From Sphingobacterium sp. LZ7M1 (GTDB lineage Bacteria > Bacteroidota > Bacteroidia > Sphingobacteriales > Sphingobacteriaceae): 64,000 nt of DNA. Positions 32,892 to 42,430 of the stretch are shown here, in pieces (the stretch's first letter is position 1; every line of letters begins with the position of its first letter). The notes beneath the pieces were generated by a model that ran no database searches, had not been told where the DNA came from, and was given only the letters and a program-made list of their open reading frames with translations. Both the position numbers and the translations under genes were made by a program. The stretch lies in the NCBI RefSeq assembly GCF_024296865.1, contig NZ_CP101134.1:186001-250000 (forward strand), written 5' to 3'.

Positions 32892-35666
32892 TTGTCTTTG
32901 CTCAAAAACATCTACATATTACTAATCTTCCTGGGCCTTCCGTTTGTATCATTTGCTCAGTTATTCTCCATTTCTGGTTCCATTAAGGACAGTAAGGGGC
33001 AAGCCTTGGGCAATGTAAATATCGAGATTGCGGAGAAACCCAACTTTAGCAGCCTGAGTGATGAACAAGGACTGTTTATTATTCCCAATCTACCTCAGGG
33101 CAGCTATCTACTTAAGTTTTCCCATATTGGTTTCAAACCCATTACCCGAACCATAAAGCTCGACAATAATCGTGAAACCCATATTGTTTTCAACCAAGAT
33201 GAAGTCAATATCGATGAGGTTTATGTCACGGCCAAAGAGTCCAAGAATATAGGTACGAGCTCAATCATCACGAGAGATGCCATACAGCATCTTCAGCCAT
33301 CAAGCTTTACCGATTTATTGGAACTGCTCCCAGGTGGACAAACCAAGAGTCCAGTCCTTGATCAAGTCAACGGTATCAACCTGAGGACAGCCAATGGCGC
33401 TTCCATGTCCGCTTATTCCACAGGTTCCTTGGGAACCATGTTTTCGGTGGATGGAATGCAGCTTAATTCCCAATCCATGGTTGATCCAACTGCAGGATTT
33501 GAATTAGGTCAGGGGAGTATGAATAATGGACGTAGCACTGCCAATATTGCTGTGGATATGCGGACCATTGCCACGGATAATATTGAAAAAGTGGAGATTA
33601 TCCGAGGGATTCCATCCGTAGAGTATGGTAACCTGACTTCAGGTGTTGTCCTGATCGATAGAATTAAAGGTTATGAACCTTGGACTGCAAGAATTAAAGC
33701 TGATGGTTTTAGTAAATTGCTCGGAGTTGGTAAAGGCTTCGAATTTGGTTCCTATAAACTGAACATTGATGGCGGTTACCTCAATTCCAGAAGTAATGTC
33801 ACGGATATCTATAATACCTTCAAAAGAATCAATACTTCCATTAGGGGCGAGAAAACTTGGAACTTAAACAATTATCGTTTCATTTGGAACCATGGACTGG
33901 ACTTCAATACCACCATTGACAATGAACGATTAGATCCTGATAATGATTATAAACTAACGGATCGCTACAAGAACAATGTGCAGTTCTTCGGTTTCAATAA
34001 TACCTTCAAACTATTCTCCTCAAATCCTAAATCAACATTCAGGAATGTAACTTTTGGGATTAATGCTAGGCTATCTTCCAACCAGATTGACATGCAAAAG
34101 CTGGTGCAGGCAAGGACTGCCACTATTTTGATGAACTCCATGGTTTCAGGAAGCCATGAGGCTATCTTTATGACCCCATCCTATGTAGGAGAATTTAAGT
34201 CGGACAGCCGCCCATTGGATATCAACCTTAAGCTTGTAGGGAACTGGAGCTTTAATAGGCTGTTCAAACAACAGGTGAAGGCCGGCCTTGAATATGCCTA
34301 CGCCAAGAACCTTGGCTTAGGACCACAATATGACCTAGATTTTCCAATCAGCACTTCCATAAATGCCAGACCGAGATCTTTAAGGTCCATTCCGGCCATG
34401 AGCAACCTTTCCCTTTTTGCAGAAGACAGGTTCTTTATCAATATAGGAGATCTTCTATTCGAAAATAATCTCGGTGTAAGAGCCTTTAGCTTGACTAACC
34501 TAGACAAGGAATATGCCCTGTCAGGTAAGGTATTTGTAGATCCAAGATACAATGGAAGGTTGCATCTTCCACAAATCAGCGTATTTGGAAAGCAATTGAA
34601 ATCCAATGTCTTCGCGGGATATGGGATCCAGACCTTGGCTCCAAACCAAAATCTACTCTATCCTCAAAACTTCTATCGTGATATCCCGGAACTGGTCTAT
34701 TATCATAATAACCCAGCATATAGGTTAGCTTGGGCTACGACCAATATTGTCAATCCGGTGAATTATGCTTTGGAAGCAGCGAAAAACATAAAATGGGAAA
34801 TCGGAACCCAGTTGGATTTCGAAGGGAATACCTTCTCCATTAATTACTTCAATGAAAAGTTGGATAATGGATTTAGGAATATCTCCGTTTTTGATGCTGT
34901 TTCCCTAAGAAAATATAATGTCACTTCTGTTGATCCCAATACATTGACAGCGAAACCATCAATTGAAGATTTTACTTATGTTGACCAAGCTGAATTTCAT
35001 TCTTACACTCAAAACTCAAACGGGAGCATCACGGAAAAGCAAGGACTTGAATACAACTTCAGCTCCAAGCGGATCCAGGGAATCAACACGCGTTTCACAG
35101 TAAACGGGGCTTGGTTTCGAACCTTCAATGCCAACAATCAGCCAGTCATGGAGGTAATAAGTCCATTGGAAATTACGGATGGAAAAGTAAGGCAATATGT
35201 AGGGGTCTATGCCAATGGCAACACAGGAGGTCATTACGAAAGTTTCAATACCAATCTCACTGCTGACTCCTTTTTACCAAAGTTGGGAATGAACCTGTCG
35301 ATGAGTGTGCAGAGCTTCTGGTACAAATCCAAGCAATCCTTGTTCAGGGATAACCTGCCAATAGGCTATTTGGACATTGACCAAAACTACCACAACTATA
35401 CCGAGGCAGATAGAAACGACCCCATCCTGCGCCTATTGGACCGCAAGGTTGATCCATATTTATACAATGAATTTAAGGAGCCTATTGATCTGCTGGTGAA
35501 TTTTAAAGCGACAAAGGTTATTAAAAATAGGATTAGGGTAGCCATGTTTGTCAACCGGCTCTTTATCTATAAGCCTGATTATTCTCAATATGGTAATCAG
35601 TTTATCCGACGTAATAGAGCAGAAGATAACCCTTATTTTGGAATGGAAGTAAATATTAAAATATAA
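32892..35666 (+). CDS. TonB-dependent outer-membrane receptor
   Basis: 924 residues. A signal peptide ends near VSFAQ, then a carboxypeptidase-regulatory-like beta domain (about 24-108: FSISGSIKDSKGQALGNVNIEI), a plug domain (about 115-240: TDLLELLPGG, VDGMQLNS, IEKVEIIRGIPSVEYGNLTSG) and a C-terminal 22-strand barrel ending NPYFGMEVNIKI. The only starts are TTG codons at 32892 or 32898; an in-frame TAA directly precedes the first. It heads a four-gene operon with a DUF4876 lipoprotein, a DUF6850 barrel protein and a cytochrome c peroxidase. There is no SusD partner, so a metal or cofactor ligand is more likely than a glycan. Confidence 0.93.
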   Translation: MSLLKNIYILLIFLGLPFVSFAQLFSISGSIKDSKGQALGNVNIEIAEKPNFSSLSDEQGLFIIPNLPQGSYLLKFSHIGFKPITRTIKLDNNRETHIVFNQDEVNIDEVYVTAKESKNIGTSSIITRDAIQHLQPSSFTDLLELLPGGQTKSPVLDQVNGINLRTANGASMSAYSTGSLGTMFSVDGMQLNSQSMVDPTAGFELGQGSMNNGRSTANIAVDMRTIATDNIEKVEIIRGIPSVEYGNLTSGVVLIDRIKGYEPWTARIKADGFSKLLGVGKGFEFGSYKLNIDGGYLNSRSNVTDIYNTFKRINTSIRGEKTWNLNNYRFIWNHGLDFNTTIDNERLDPDNDYKLTDRYKNNVQFFGFNNTFKLFSSNPKSTFRNVTFGINARLSSNQIDMQKLVQARTATILMNSMVSGSHEAIFMTPSYVGEFKSDSRPLDINLKLVGNWSFNRLFKQQVKAGLEYAYAKNLGLGPQYDLDFPISTSINARPRSLRSIPAMSNLSLFAEDRFFINIGDLLFENNLGVRAFSLTNLDKEYALSGKVFVDPRYNGRLHLPQISVFGKQLKSNVFAGYGIQTLAPNQNLLYPQNFYRDIPELVYYHNNPAYRLAWATTNIVNPVNYALEAAKNIKWEIGTQLDFEGNTFSINYFNEKLDNGFRNISVFDAVSLRKYNVTSVDPNTLTAKPSIEDFTYVDQAEFHSYTQNSNGSITEKQGLEYNFSSKRIQGINTRFTVNGAWFRTFNANNQPVMEVISPLEITDGKVRQYVGVYANGNTGGHYESFNTNLTADSFLPKLGMNLSMSVQSFWYKSKQSLFRDNLPIGYLDIDQNYHNYTEADRNDPILRLLDRKVDPYLYNEFKEPIDLLVNFKATKVIKNRIRVAMFVNRLFIYKPDYSQYGNQFIRRNRAEDNPYFGMEVNIKI

Positions 35667-35680
35667 TAGATAGAATAGAA

Positions 35681-36886
35681 ATGAAAAATTTAACAAACTT
35701 GAAAATGATGATTTTATGCTTGATGCTTTTCGGAATGAGCTCTTGTATGAAAGATGAATTTTTAGAATCTAGATCTGAAGTTTTAATCGAAGTTGATAAG
35801 TCAAGTTTGCAAGGTGAATACAAACTCAATAATGTGAGGATCACTTTACAGGAAACAAATACAGAAGTCACTACGGCCGCTACTTTGGTTGAAGGATCTG
35901 ATACCGCAAAGACTTCCTTGGCTTATGGTACTTATGTTGCGACCCTAGATGGAGACATCGTAATAAAGGTTGGCGATAAAGATAAGGCCATGAAGATTAA
36001 AGCACGCAAAGAAGGGATCGTCGTTAATGCTGCCAATACAAGCATTAGCTTAGAAACTTTTCTTTCAGACCCAACAGCAAACTTTGTTTTCAAAGAGATT
36101 TTCTTCACCGGAACCTCTACCGAAGCAGGTAAACTGTACAATGGAGATAAGTATTTTATTCTCCATAACAACTCATCAGATACGCTATATGCTGATGGAC
36201 TGTTTATCGCTCAATCTGATTTCCTAACCGTGACAAAAAGAAACTATACCCCTGATGTCATGAAAGATGCTTTCACTTCCAAACAGATCATCATGATTCC
36301 GGGAACTGGAAAACAGTACGCGGTAGCTCCAGGTGCGGATCTGATCATTGCGAACAATGCCATTGACCATACTAAGGTTAATCCGAAATCTTTCGACCTT
36401 TCTAAAGCAGATTTCGAGATCGAACTGATCGGTTCCATCAACATTGATAACCCTAGCGTTCCGAATGCAATTAATGTTTCAGGCAATCTTTTGATGCACT
36501 CCAATGGCCACCAATCCTATGTCATGGGAAGATTCCCAGAAGGGGTAACCGTTGAGAAATTTAAAACAGATAATGCTTACTCCTATAGCTATATCAGTGA
36601 AACCGGTAGAAAAATGAATTTTGATTCCTTTAAGATTCCAAATAGCTACATCACCGATGCGGTCAACGTATCTGCAAAAACCACCTTTGCATGGTTGGTG
36701 ACCGATAGTTCATTGGATATGGGCTGGACCTACGCAAGCCAAGCTTTAGGCGATGATACGCGTTACGGTAAATCGGTAATCAGAAAGACGATCGGAAACT
36801 TGGAAAATGGTAAACCTTATTTGAAGGATACCAATAATTCCTCCGAAGATTTTATGCCTTCCTCAAAAGCACTATTGCTACCATAA
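35681..36886 (+). CDS. DUF4876-like lipoprotein
   Basis: 401 residues with a lipoprotein signal (FGMSSC, cysteine at 22), so probably attached to the outer membrane. The N-terminal 110 residues look like an Ig/prealbumin-type beta domain (LNNVRITLQETNTEV, YGTYVATLDGDIVIKV). The rest (FKEIFFTGTSTEAGKLYNGDKYFILHNNSSDTLYADGLFIAQS) has the lamin-tail-like look of DUF4876. The C-terminal part contains Trp residues (TTFAWLVTDSSLDMGWTYASQ). It starts 14 bp after the receptor and likely acts as its surface or periplasmic partner. The family name is from memory. Confidence 0.8.
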   Translation: MKNLTNLKMMILCLMLFGMSSCMKDEFLESRSEVLIEVDKSSLQGEYKLNNVRITLQETNTEVTTAATLVEGSDTAKTSLAYGTYVATLDGDIVIKVGDKDKAMKIKARKEGIVVNAANTSISLETFLSDPTANFVFKEIFFTGTSTEAGKLYNGDKYFILHNNSSDTLYADGLFIAQSDFLTVTKRNYTPDVMKDAFTSKQIIMIPGTGKQYAVAPGADLIIANNAIDHTKVNPKSFDLSKADFEIELIGSINIDNPSVPNAINVSGNLLMHSNGHQSYVMGRFPEGVTVEKFKTDNAYSYSYISETGRKMNFDSFKIPNSYITDAVNVSAKTTFAWLVTDSSLDMGWTYASQALGDDTRYGKSVIRKTIGNLENGKPYLKDTNNSSEDFMPSSKALLLP

Positions 36887-36887
36887 C

Positions 36888-38396
36888 ATGTTAAGGTACT
36901 TATCCACGGTTGTTTTATGCTGCTGTTTTGCTTCTATTAGCAAAGCACAGGATTCCCTGAGCGTAAATTCTTTGGGGATCAAGGAACGTATGGATATCAG
37001 CAGGACTTTCCGTAATACTTTATATGAAAGTCCTGCATTAAGACCCTTCCAATACCAACAGTCGTTAACTCCTATTGAACTGTCTTATTTCTCCGACAAT
37101 AAGGATCGATATACCCTGCAAAGGGGATCCGGAGACCAAGGATTTAGATTCAATACCGAGTCTTACCAAAAAGAAGCTTTTCCCAATATCACCCTTTGGG
37201 GAGAGGCTAGCTACGAGAGCAAGAAAATCCAAGACCTCAAGTTCAATGAAACTTCGGATTTTGAGGTCGTGTTCCCGTATTTAACCGCTGACTCTGTAGG
37301 TGGCGACCTCAATTCAGAGATGTACCAATTTTCTGGAGGTATGGCCAAAGAGATTGGAAAATGGGTCATCGGGGGAGAAGCTGGCTACAGAGCCAATCTT
37401 TCCCATCGTAAAGTGGACCCAAGACCAGAGAACAACAGTAGCAACCTCCATGTTGGATTGGGAGCTTCTTACCAAATCCTACCGCAGTATCTGTTGAGTG
37501 CTAACCTGGGATATCAATTCTATAAACAAAGCAACAAATTAACCTTCCTGAGAGAACTGGGGAAACCGCCAGTATATTATATGAATGGATTAGGAGCATA
37601 TAATAAATTGCTTTCAGGCTTATCTAGTGAAAGTGATGACATCCTATATGAGATGAATGGGTTTGACGGAAAGATTTCCTTCCTTCCCAGATCAGAACAT
37701 GGTTTTTTTATTGAAGCAGGTTTATCTCAAAAGAATGGTAATCGAAAATTATCCGCATCCCGTAGAAATGCCAATGATTGGACTGACCAGATCATCTCTG
37801 GAAAAATCGGCTATCTCCATAGAACAAAGGATTGGAAATACGGTGGAAATGCCTCCATGGAGTTGCAAACCAGAAAAGGAGTCGAAAGCCTATTCCATAA
37901 TGATGGATCTTCCCAGGGTCTTATTAAGATTTCTGAAATATCTTCTTACCGCTATTATCATTTCAGTTACCACCTCGAGGCAATTGTAGGAAAAGCAGAC
38001 TGGACCATTAAGCCTTATGCGGATTTTACCCAATTTAAGGAACAATATGTCAACCCTTTCAGTGAACAACTGGCTGATATGCTGAATATTGGCGTTGAGG
38101 GGCAGTATTTATGGGATTTAAAGAGCGGTTTATTTGGAATTAGTTTAAATTTGCAGAAGCAGAAACTGTTGAAAAGCAGATCCCAGTTCAATGGTGTCAA
38201 GCAAGGGACTGGAATTGCGGATATGCTGCAAGAGAACTATAACTACCTAACAGCCGAACCTTTCTCCATCGGAGCTCGTGCAAGGTATGATTTTGTAGCA
38301 GCAAAGCAGATCAAACCTTTTGTGCAGGCAGAGGCGCTTTCGGCTACTGAAATAAAACAGAAGTATTATTCGTTGACCATAGGGTTGATGTTTTAG
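36888..38396 (+). CDS. DUF6850-like outer-membrane beta-barrel protein
   Basis: 502 residues. A signal peptide ends near SISKAQ (about 20). The body alternates short hydrophobic/aromatic strands (FPNITLWGEASYESKKI, WVIGGEAGYRANLSHRKVDPRPENNSSNLHVGLGASYQIL), as expected of a 16-20-strand barrel, and it closes with YYSLTIGLMF, a typical barrel C-terminus ending in Phe. It begins 1 bp after the DUF4876 stop and 8 bp precede the peroxidase. The DUF number is from memory; the operon places it as a second outer-membrane component beside the receptor. Confidence 0.8.
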   Translation: MLRYLSTVVLCCCFASISKAQDSLSVNSLGIKERMDISRTFRNTLYESPALRPFQYQQSLTPIELSYFSDNKDRYTLQRGSGDQGFRFNTESYQKEAFPNITLWGEASYESKKIQDLKFNETSDFEVVFPYLTADSVGGDLNSEMYQFSGGMAKEIGKWVIGGEAGYRANLSHRKVDPRPENNSSNLHVGLGASYQILPQYLLSANLGYQFYKQSNKLTFLRELGKPPVYYMNGLGAYNKLLSGLSSESDDILYEMNGFDGKISFLPRSEHGFFIEAGLSQKNGNRKLSASRRNANDWTDQIISGKIGYLHRTKDWKYGGNASMELQTRKGVESLFHNDGSSQGLIKISEISSYRYYHFSYHLEAIVGKADWTIKPYADFTQFKEQYVNPFSEQLADMLNIGVEGQYLWDLKSGLFGISLNLQKQKLLKSRSQFNGVKQGTGIADMLQENYNYLTAEPFSIGARARYDFVAAKQIKPFVQAEALSATEIKQKYYSLTIGLMF

Positions 38397-38404
38397 AGTT
38401 AGAG

Positions 38405-39529
38405 ATGAAAAAAGTATTAGCGATCGGGTTTATTTTGGGAATGTGCATTCTGAGCACAGCTTTTCTGAGTGATAAAGGGATTCAAGATTTGCGAAGCCTT
38501 TACAGCAAGCCAATCAGTGAGTGGCCAAAACCAACCATTGACTCTGGCGTGAAATATGAAGAGTTCAAATCTCTTCCAAAAATCGATACCAGCTATTTTT
38601 CCTTAATGGAACAGCCTAAGGTGAAACTGGGCAAGTTCCTTTTCTTTGACCCTATCCTATCGGGTTCGAACCAGATTTCATGCAGCTCTTGCCATAATCC
38701 CCAAACGTACTTTGGAGACCATTCCACCGTACCTGTAGGGCATGACCATCTCGTTGGAAATAGAAATTCCATTTCCTTGATGAATGTTGGCGAGCGCAAA
38801 ACCATGTTTTGGGACGGTAGAGCCCATTCCCTTGAAGAACAAGCGCTGAGCCCAATTGAAGCACATAATGAAATGGCCATGGACCTGACTAAACTGGTCC
38901 CTAAACTGAAAGCTATCCCCGAATACAAAAAACTATTCAAAGAGGCTTTTGGCGATGAGGATTTCTCAATGCCTGAAATCATGAGCGCCCTTGCTACCTT
39001 CCAACGCACGATTACAAGTAAAAGAAGTAGGTTTGACGAATTCTTAGATGGAAAATACGAGGCCTTGAATGATGATGAGATTGCAGGATTGCACTTGTTC
39101 CGTACCAAAGCCCGCTGTATGAACTGCCATAACGGGCAGTACTTTACGGACGAAGATTTTCATAATATCGGACTGACCTATTACAAAAGAAAATATGAGG
39201 ATTTAGGGCGTTATGAAGTGACCAAAGACCCTAAAGATGTCGGAAAGTTCAGAACACCATCCTTGAGAGATGTAATGAATACGAATCCTTGGATGCATAA
39301 TGGTCTGTTCGATAATATTATCGGTGTGATCAATATGTATAACTCTGGGATGGCCATGAACAACCCTAGAAATGCAGAACAGGAGGCGGATCCGATGCAC
39401 CCTAGGATTGACCCATTGATGAAGAAACTGGATCTGAGCAAAGAGGAAATCCGTCAGGTTGCCGCATTTTTGGACGCGATAACGGCCACTAAATATCGCA
39501 TGCCGAGACCTGAAAAATTACCGCGATAA
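38405..39529 (+). CDS. Di-heme cytochrome c peroxidase (BCCP/MauG family)
   Basis: 374 residues, exported by an N-terminal signal or anchor (VLAIGFILGMCILSTAF). Two haem-c sites are present: CSSCH (93-97) and CMNCH (238-242). The family block SPIEAHNEMA (149-158) carries the acidic residue expected near the peroxidatic haem, and FRTPSLRDV and PWMHNGLFD complete the fold. Classical members reduce H2O2; MauG and MbnH relatives oxidise tryptophan in a partner protein. As the last gene of the receptor/DUF4876/DUF6850 operon it probably acts on one of these or on the imported ligand. Confidence 0.92.
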   Translation: MKKVLAIGFILGMCILSTAFLSDKGIQDLRSLYSKPISEWPKPTIDSGVKYEEFKSLPKIDTSYFSLMEQPKVKLGKFLFFDPILSGSNQISCSSCHNPQTYFGDHSTVPVGHDHLVGNRNSISLMNVGERKTMFWDGRAHSLEEQALSPIEAHNEMAMDLTKLVPKLKAIPEYKKLFKEAFGDEDFSMPEIMSALATFQRTITSKRSRFDEFLDGKYEALNDDEIAGLHLFRTKARCMNCHNGQYFTDEDFHNIGLTYYKRKYEDLGRYEVTKDPKDVGKFRTPSLRDVMNTNPWMHNGLFDNIIGVINMYNSGMAMNNPRNAEQEADPMHPRIDPLMKKLDLSKEEIRQVAAFLDAITATKYRMPRPEKLPR

Positions 39530-39610
39530 TATTGTAACTATTTCATAAGAAATCGTTTTTCTTTGGATTAGAGGGCTCATTTTCATGAGTTTTGCCTAAC
39601 TTTGGAGGTT

Positions 39611-42418
39611 ATGCAAAAAACTGCTATTCATACTCCAAAAACCCATATCCAAATAAAAGGCGCCCGTGTCAACAATCTGAAGAATATCGATGTCGATATT
39701 CCTAAAAACCAACTTGTTGTCATTACAGGGATGTCAGGATCCGGAAAATCTTCCCTCGCATTCGATACACTTTATGCTGAAGGCCAACGCCGGTATGTAG
39801 AAAGCTTGTCTTCCTATGCCAGACAGTTTATGGGCCGTATGAACAAGCCTGATGTAGACTACATCAAAGGCATTGCTCCGGCTATCGCGATCGAGCAAAA
39901 GGTCATCTCAAGTAATCCCAGATCTACTGTGGGAACCTCCACCGAGATCTACGATTACCTTAAATTGTTGTTCGCAAGAATTGGAAAGACCATTTCGCCA
40001 GTTTCTGGAGAAGTAGTGAGCAAAGATACCGTCAGCTCCATTGTGGATAAACTGTCGGCCTATCACGATGACACAACCATCACCATTTATAGCCCCCTTA
40101 TCCCTAGTAATAACAGAAAACTGAAGGAAGAACTTTCACTTTTGCTGCAAAAGGGATTTGTCCGTGTAAAATACAACGATTCCATCCATAAGATCGAAAC
40201 CATCATTGAAGATAAAGCGGTATCCAACGCCAACTTTAAGGAAGGAGAAGTCTATATCGTGATCGATAGGGTTCGCTTGGACCATGAAGATGATACCATC
40301 AATCGTCTCGCCGATTCTGTACAAACCGCTTATTTCGAAGGAAAGGGTGAATGTGAGATTCAGGTTGATGAGGAACTGTTTCATTTTTCAGACAAGTTTG
40401 AGCTTGATGGAATAACCTTTGAAGAGCCTACCCCAAACTTTTTCAGTTTCAATAATCCTTATGGGGCATGTAAACGTTGTGAAGGCTATGGAAAGATCAT
40501 TGGTATCGATCCAGATCTAGTCATTCCAGATAAAAGCCGCTCGATATTCGATGGAGCCATTGCTCCTTGGCGCGGCGAGAAAATGGGCGCGTGGTTGGAT
40601 AAATTGGTGCGTACGGCCATAAAATTTGATTTTCCTATCCATCGTGCCTATAGTGACCTGACCAAGGCTCAACAAGAGTTACTTTGGAAAGGAAATAAAT
40701 ATTTTAGGGGCTTGAACGATTTCTTTGCGGAATTGGAAGAGCAGACCTATAAGATCCAATATAGGGTGATGCTCTCCAGATATCGGGGGAAAACCGACTG
40801 TCCTGAATGTAAAGGGACCAGACTGCGTAAGGATGCATCTTATGTAAAGATCAATGGACATTCCATTACCGATGTGGTTTTGTTGCCTCTAAGTGAAGCT
40901 TTGGAGCTGTTCCAAAACCTGAAACTTTCAGAGAGCGAAGCAATCATCGCCAAACGCTTATTGGCCGAGATCGTGAATCGTCTGCAGTTCCTGTGTGATG
41001 TAGGCCTGAGCTATCTTACCCTGAACCGCTTGAGCAATAGCCTTTCAGGAGGTGAATCTCAACGTATCAACCTAGCCACTTCTTTGGGATCGTCCCTAGT
41101 GGGGTCCATTTATGTATTGGATGAGCCTAGTATAGGTTTGCACCCTCGGGATACCCAAAAATTAATCGGGGTGCTGAAGTCCCTTCGCGATGCCGGCAAT
41201 ACCGTAATTGTGGTGGAGCATGAGCAAGAAATGATGGAAGCAGCAGATTACCTGATCGATATTGGTCCTGAAGCAGGGATCAATGGCGGCGAACTGGTAT
41301 TTGCAGGAACCTATCAAGAAATCTTGAAGGATAAAAAAAGCTTGACTGGTGAATATCTTCATGGAGATCTTTCTATTGTCGTTCCTGAAAAAAGGAAGAA
41401 ATGGAATGAAGCCATCCGTGTGAATGGTGCCCGAGAAAATAACCTGAAAGGGATAACCGTAGATTTTCCATTGAATGTGTTTACCGTTGTTTCTGGTGTT
41501 TCAGGCTCCGGTAAGACTTCCTTGGTCAAAAGGATCCTTTATCCAGCCCTACAGAAAGCCATAGGCTCCTATTCAGGCGAACAAACAGGTCTATATGATG
41601 GAATCGAAGGCGCAATAGATCAGATCGAACAGGTAGAAATGGTCGATCAAAATCCGATCGGAAGGTCCACACGTTCAAATCCGGTTACTTATGTCAAAGC
41701 TTGGGATGAAATCAGGGCCTTGTATTCCTCATTGCCAGCAGCCAAAGCTAATGGCTTGAAACCATCTGCCTTTTCTTTCAATGTGGAGGGCGGTAGATGT
41801 GAGGTCTGTCAGGGAGAGGGTGTAGTAAAGATCGAGATGCAATTTATGGCGGATATCATCCTACCATGTGAGGCCTGTGATGGTAAGCGCTTTAAACAAC
41901 ATGTTTTGGATGTTCAGTATAAAGAGAAATCGGTATCTGATATCTTAGATTTAAGTGTGGATGAAGCTATTGAATTCTTTGCAGATCAACCTAAGATATT
42001 GAACAAGCTGGGACCTTTACAAGAGGTAGGATTGGGCTATGTGAAATTGGGACAGTCTTCAAGTACGCTTTCAGGTGGTGAGGCCCAAAGGATCAAACTT
42101 GCCTCCTTCCTGATCAAAGGAAATAACCAAAAGAAAACCATGTTTATTTTCGATGAACCGACAACCGGACTGCATTTCCATGATATCAGCAAGCTGTTAA
42201 AAGCTTTCAATGCGCTGATTGCACAAGGAAATACCGTATTGGTCATCGAACATAACTTAGATATGATCAAATCTGCCGATTGGGTAATCGATATCGGTCC
42301 GGAAGGTGGAGACAAGGGCGGAAACATTGTCTTTGCCGGAACGCCGGAAGATTTGGTCAAAGAGAAAGACTCTTATACGGGTGATTTTTTAAAACGTCAC
42401 CTAAATTTTAAACCCTAA
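39611..42418 (+). CDS. uvrA: Excinuclease ABC subunit A
   Basis: DNA-damage sensor of nucleotide excision repair. 935 residues from the ATG at 39611; a TTG 9 bases upstream overlaps the promoter box. Both ATPase halves are complete: Walker [10 protein letters not shown] (near 40-48) and GVSGSGKTS, and signatures LSGGESQRI and LSGGEAQRI. Zinc-binding pairs are CKRCEGYG and CPECKGT, and CEVCQGEG and CEACDGK. The -7 box TAACTTTG (39597-39604) ends 6 bases before the ATG, so the transcript may be leaderless. The alkaline phosphatase gene follows 12 bp later. Confidence 0.96.
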   Translation: MQKTAIHTPKTHIQIKGARVNNLKNIDVDIPKNQLVVITGMSGSGKSSLAFDTLYAEGQRRYVESLSSYARQFMGRMNKPDVDYIKGIAPAIAIEQKVISSNPRSTVGTSTEIYDYLKLLFARIGKTISPVSGEVVSKDTVSSIVDKLSAYHDDTTITIYSPLIPSNNRKLKEELSLLLQKGFVRVKYNDSIHKIETIIEDKAVSNANFKEGEVYIVIDRVRLDHEDDTINRLADSVQTAYFEGKGECEIQVDEELFHFSDKFELDGITFEEPTPNFFSFNNPYGACKRCEGYGKIIGIDPDLVIPDKSRSIFDGAIAPWRGEKMGAWLDKLVRTAIKFDFPIHRAYSDLTKAQQELLWKGNKYFRGLNDFFAELEEQTYKIQYRVMLSRYRGKTDCPECKGTRLRKDASYVKINGHSITDVVLLPLSEALELFQNLKLSESEAIIAKRLLAEIVNRLQFLCDVGLSYLTLNRLSNSLSGGESQRINLATSLGSSLVGSIYVLDEPSIGLHPRDTQKLIGVLKSLRDAGNTVIVVEHEQEMMEAADYLIDIGPEAGINGGELVFAGTYQEILKDKKSLTGEYLHGDLSIVVPEKRKKWNEAIRVNGARENNLKGITVDFPLNVFTVVSGVSGSGKTSLVKRILYPALQKAIGSYSGEQTGLYDGIEGAIDQIEQVEMVDQNPIGRSTRSNPVTYVKAWDEIRALYSSLPAAKANGLKPSAFSFNVEGGRCEVCQGEGVVKIEMQFMADIILPCEACDGKRFKQHVLDVQYKEKSVSDILDLSVDEAIEFFADQPKILNKLGPLQEVGLGYVKLGQSSSTLSGGEAQRIKLASFLIKGNNQKKTMFIFDEPTTGLHFHDISKLLKAFNALIAQGNTVLVIEHNLDMIKSADWVIDIGPEGGDKGGNIVFAGTPEDLVKEKDSYTGDFLKRHLNFKP

Positions 42419-42430
42419 AATTTAATAATA

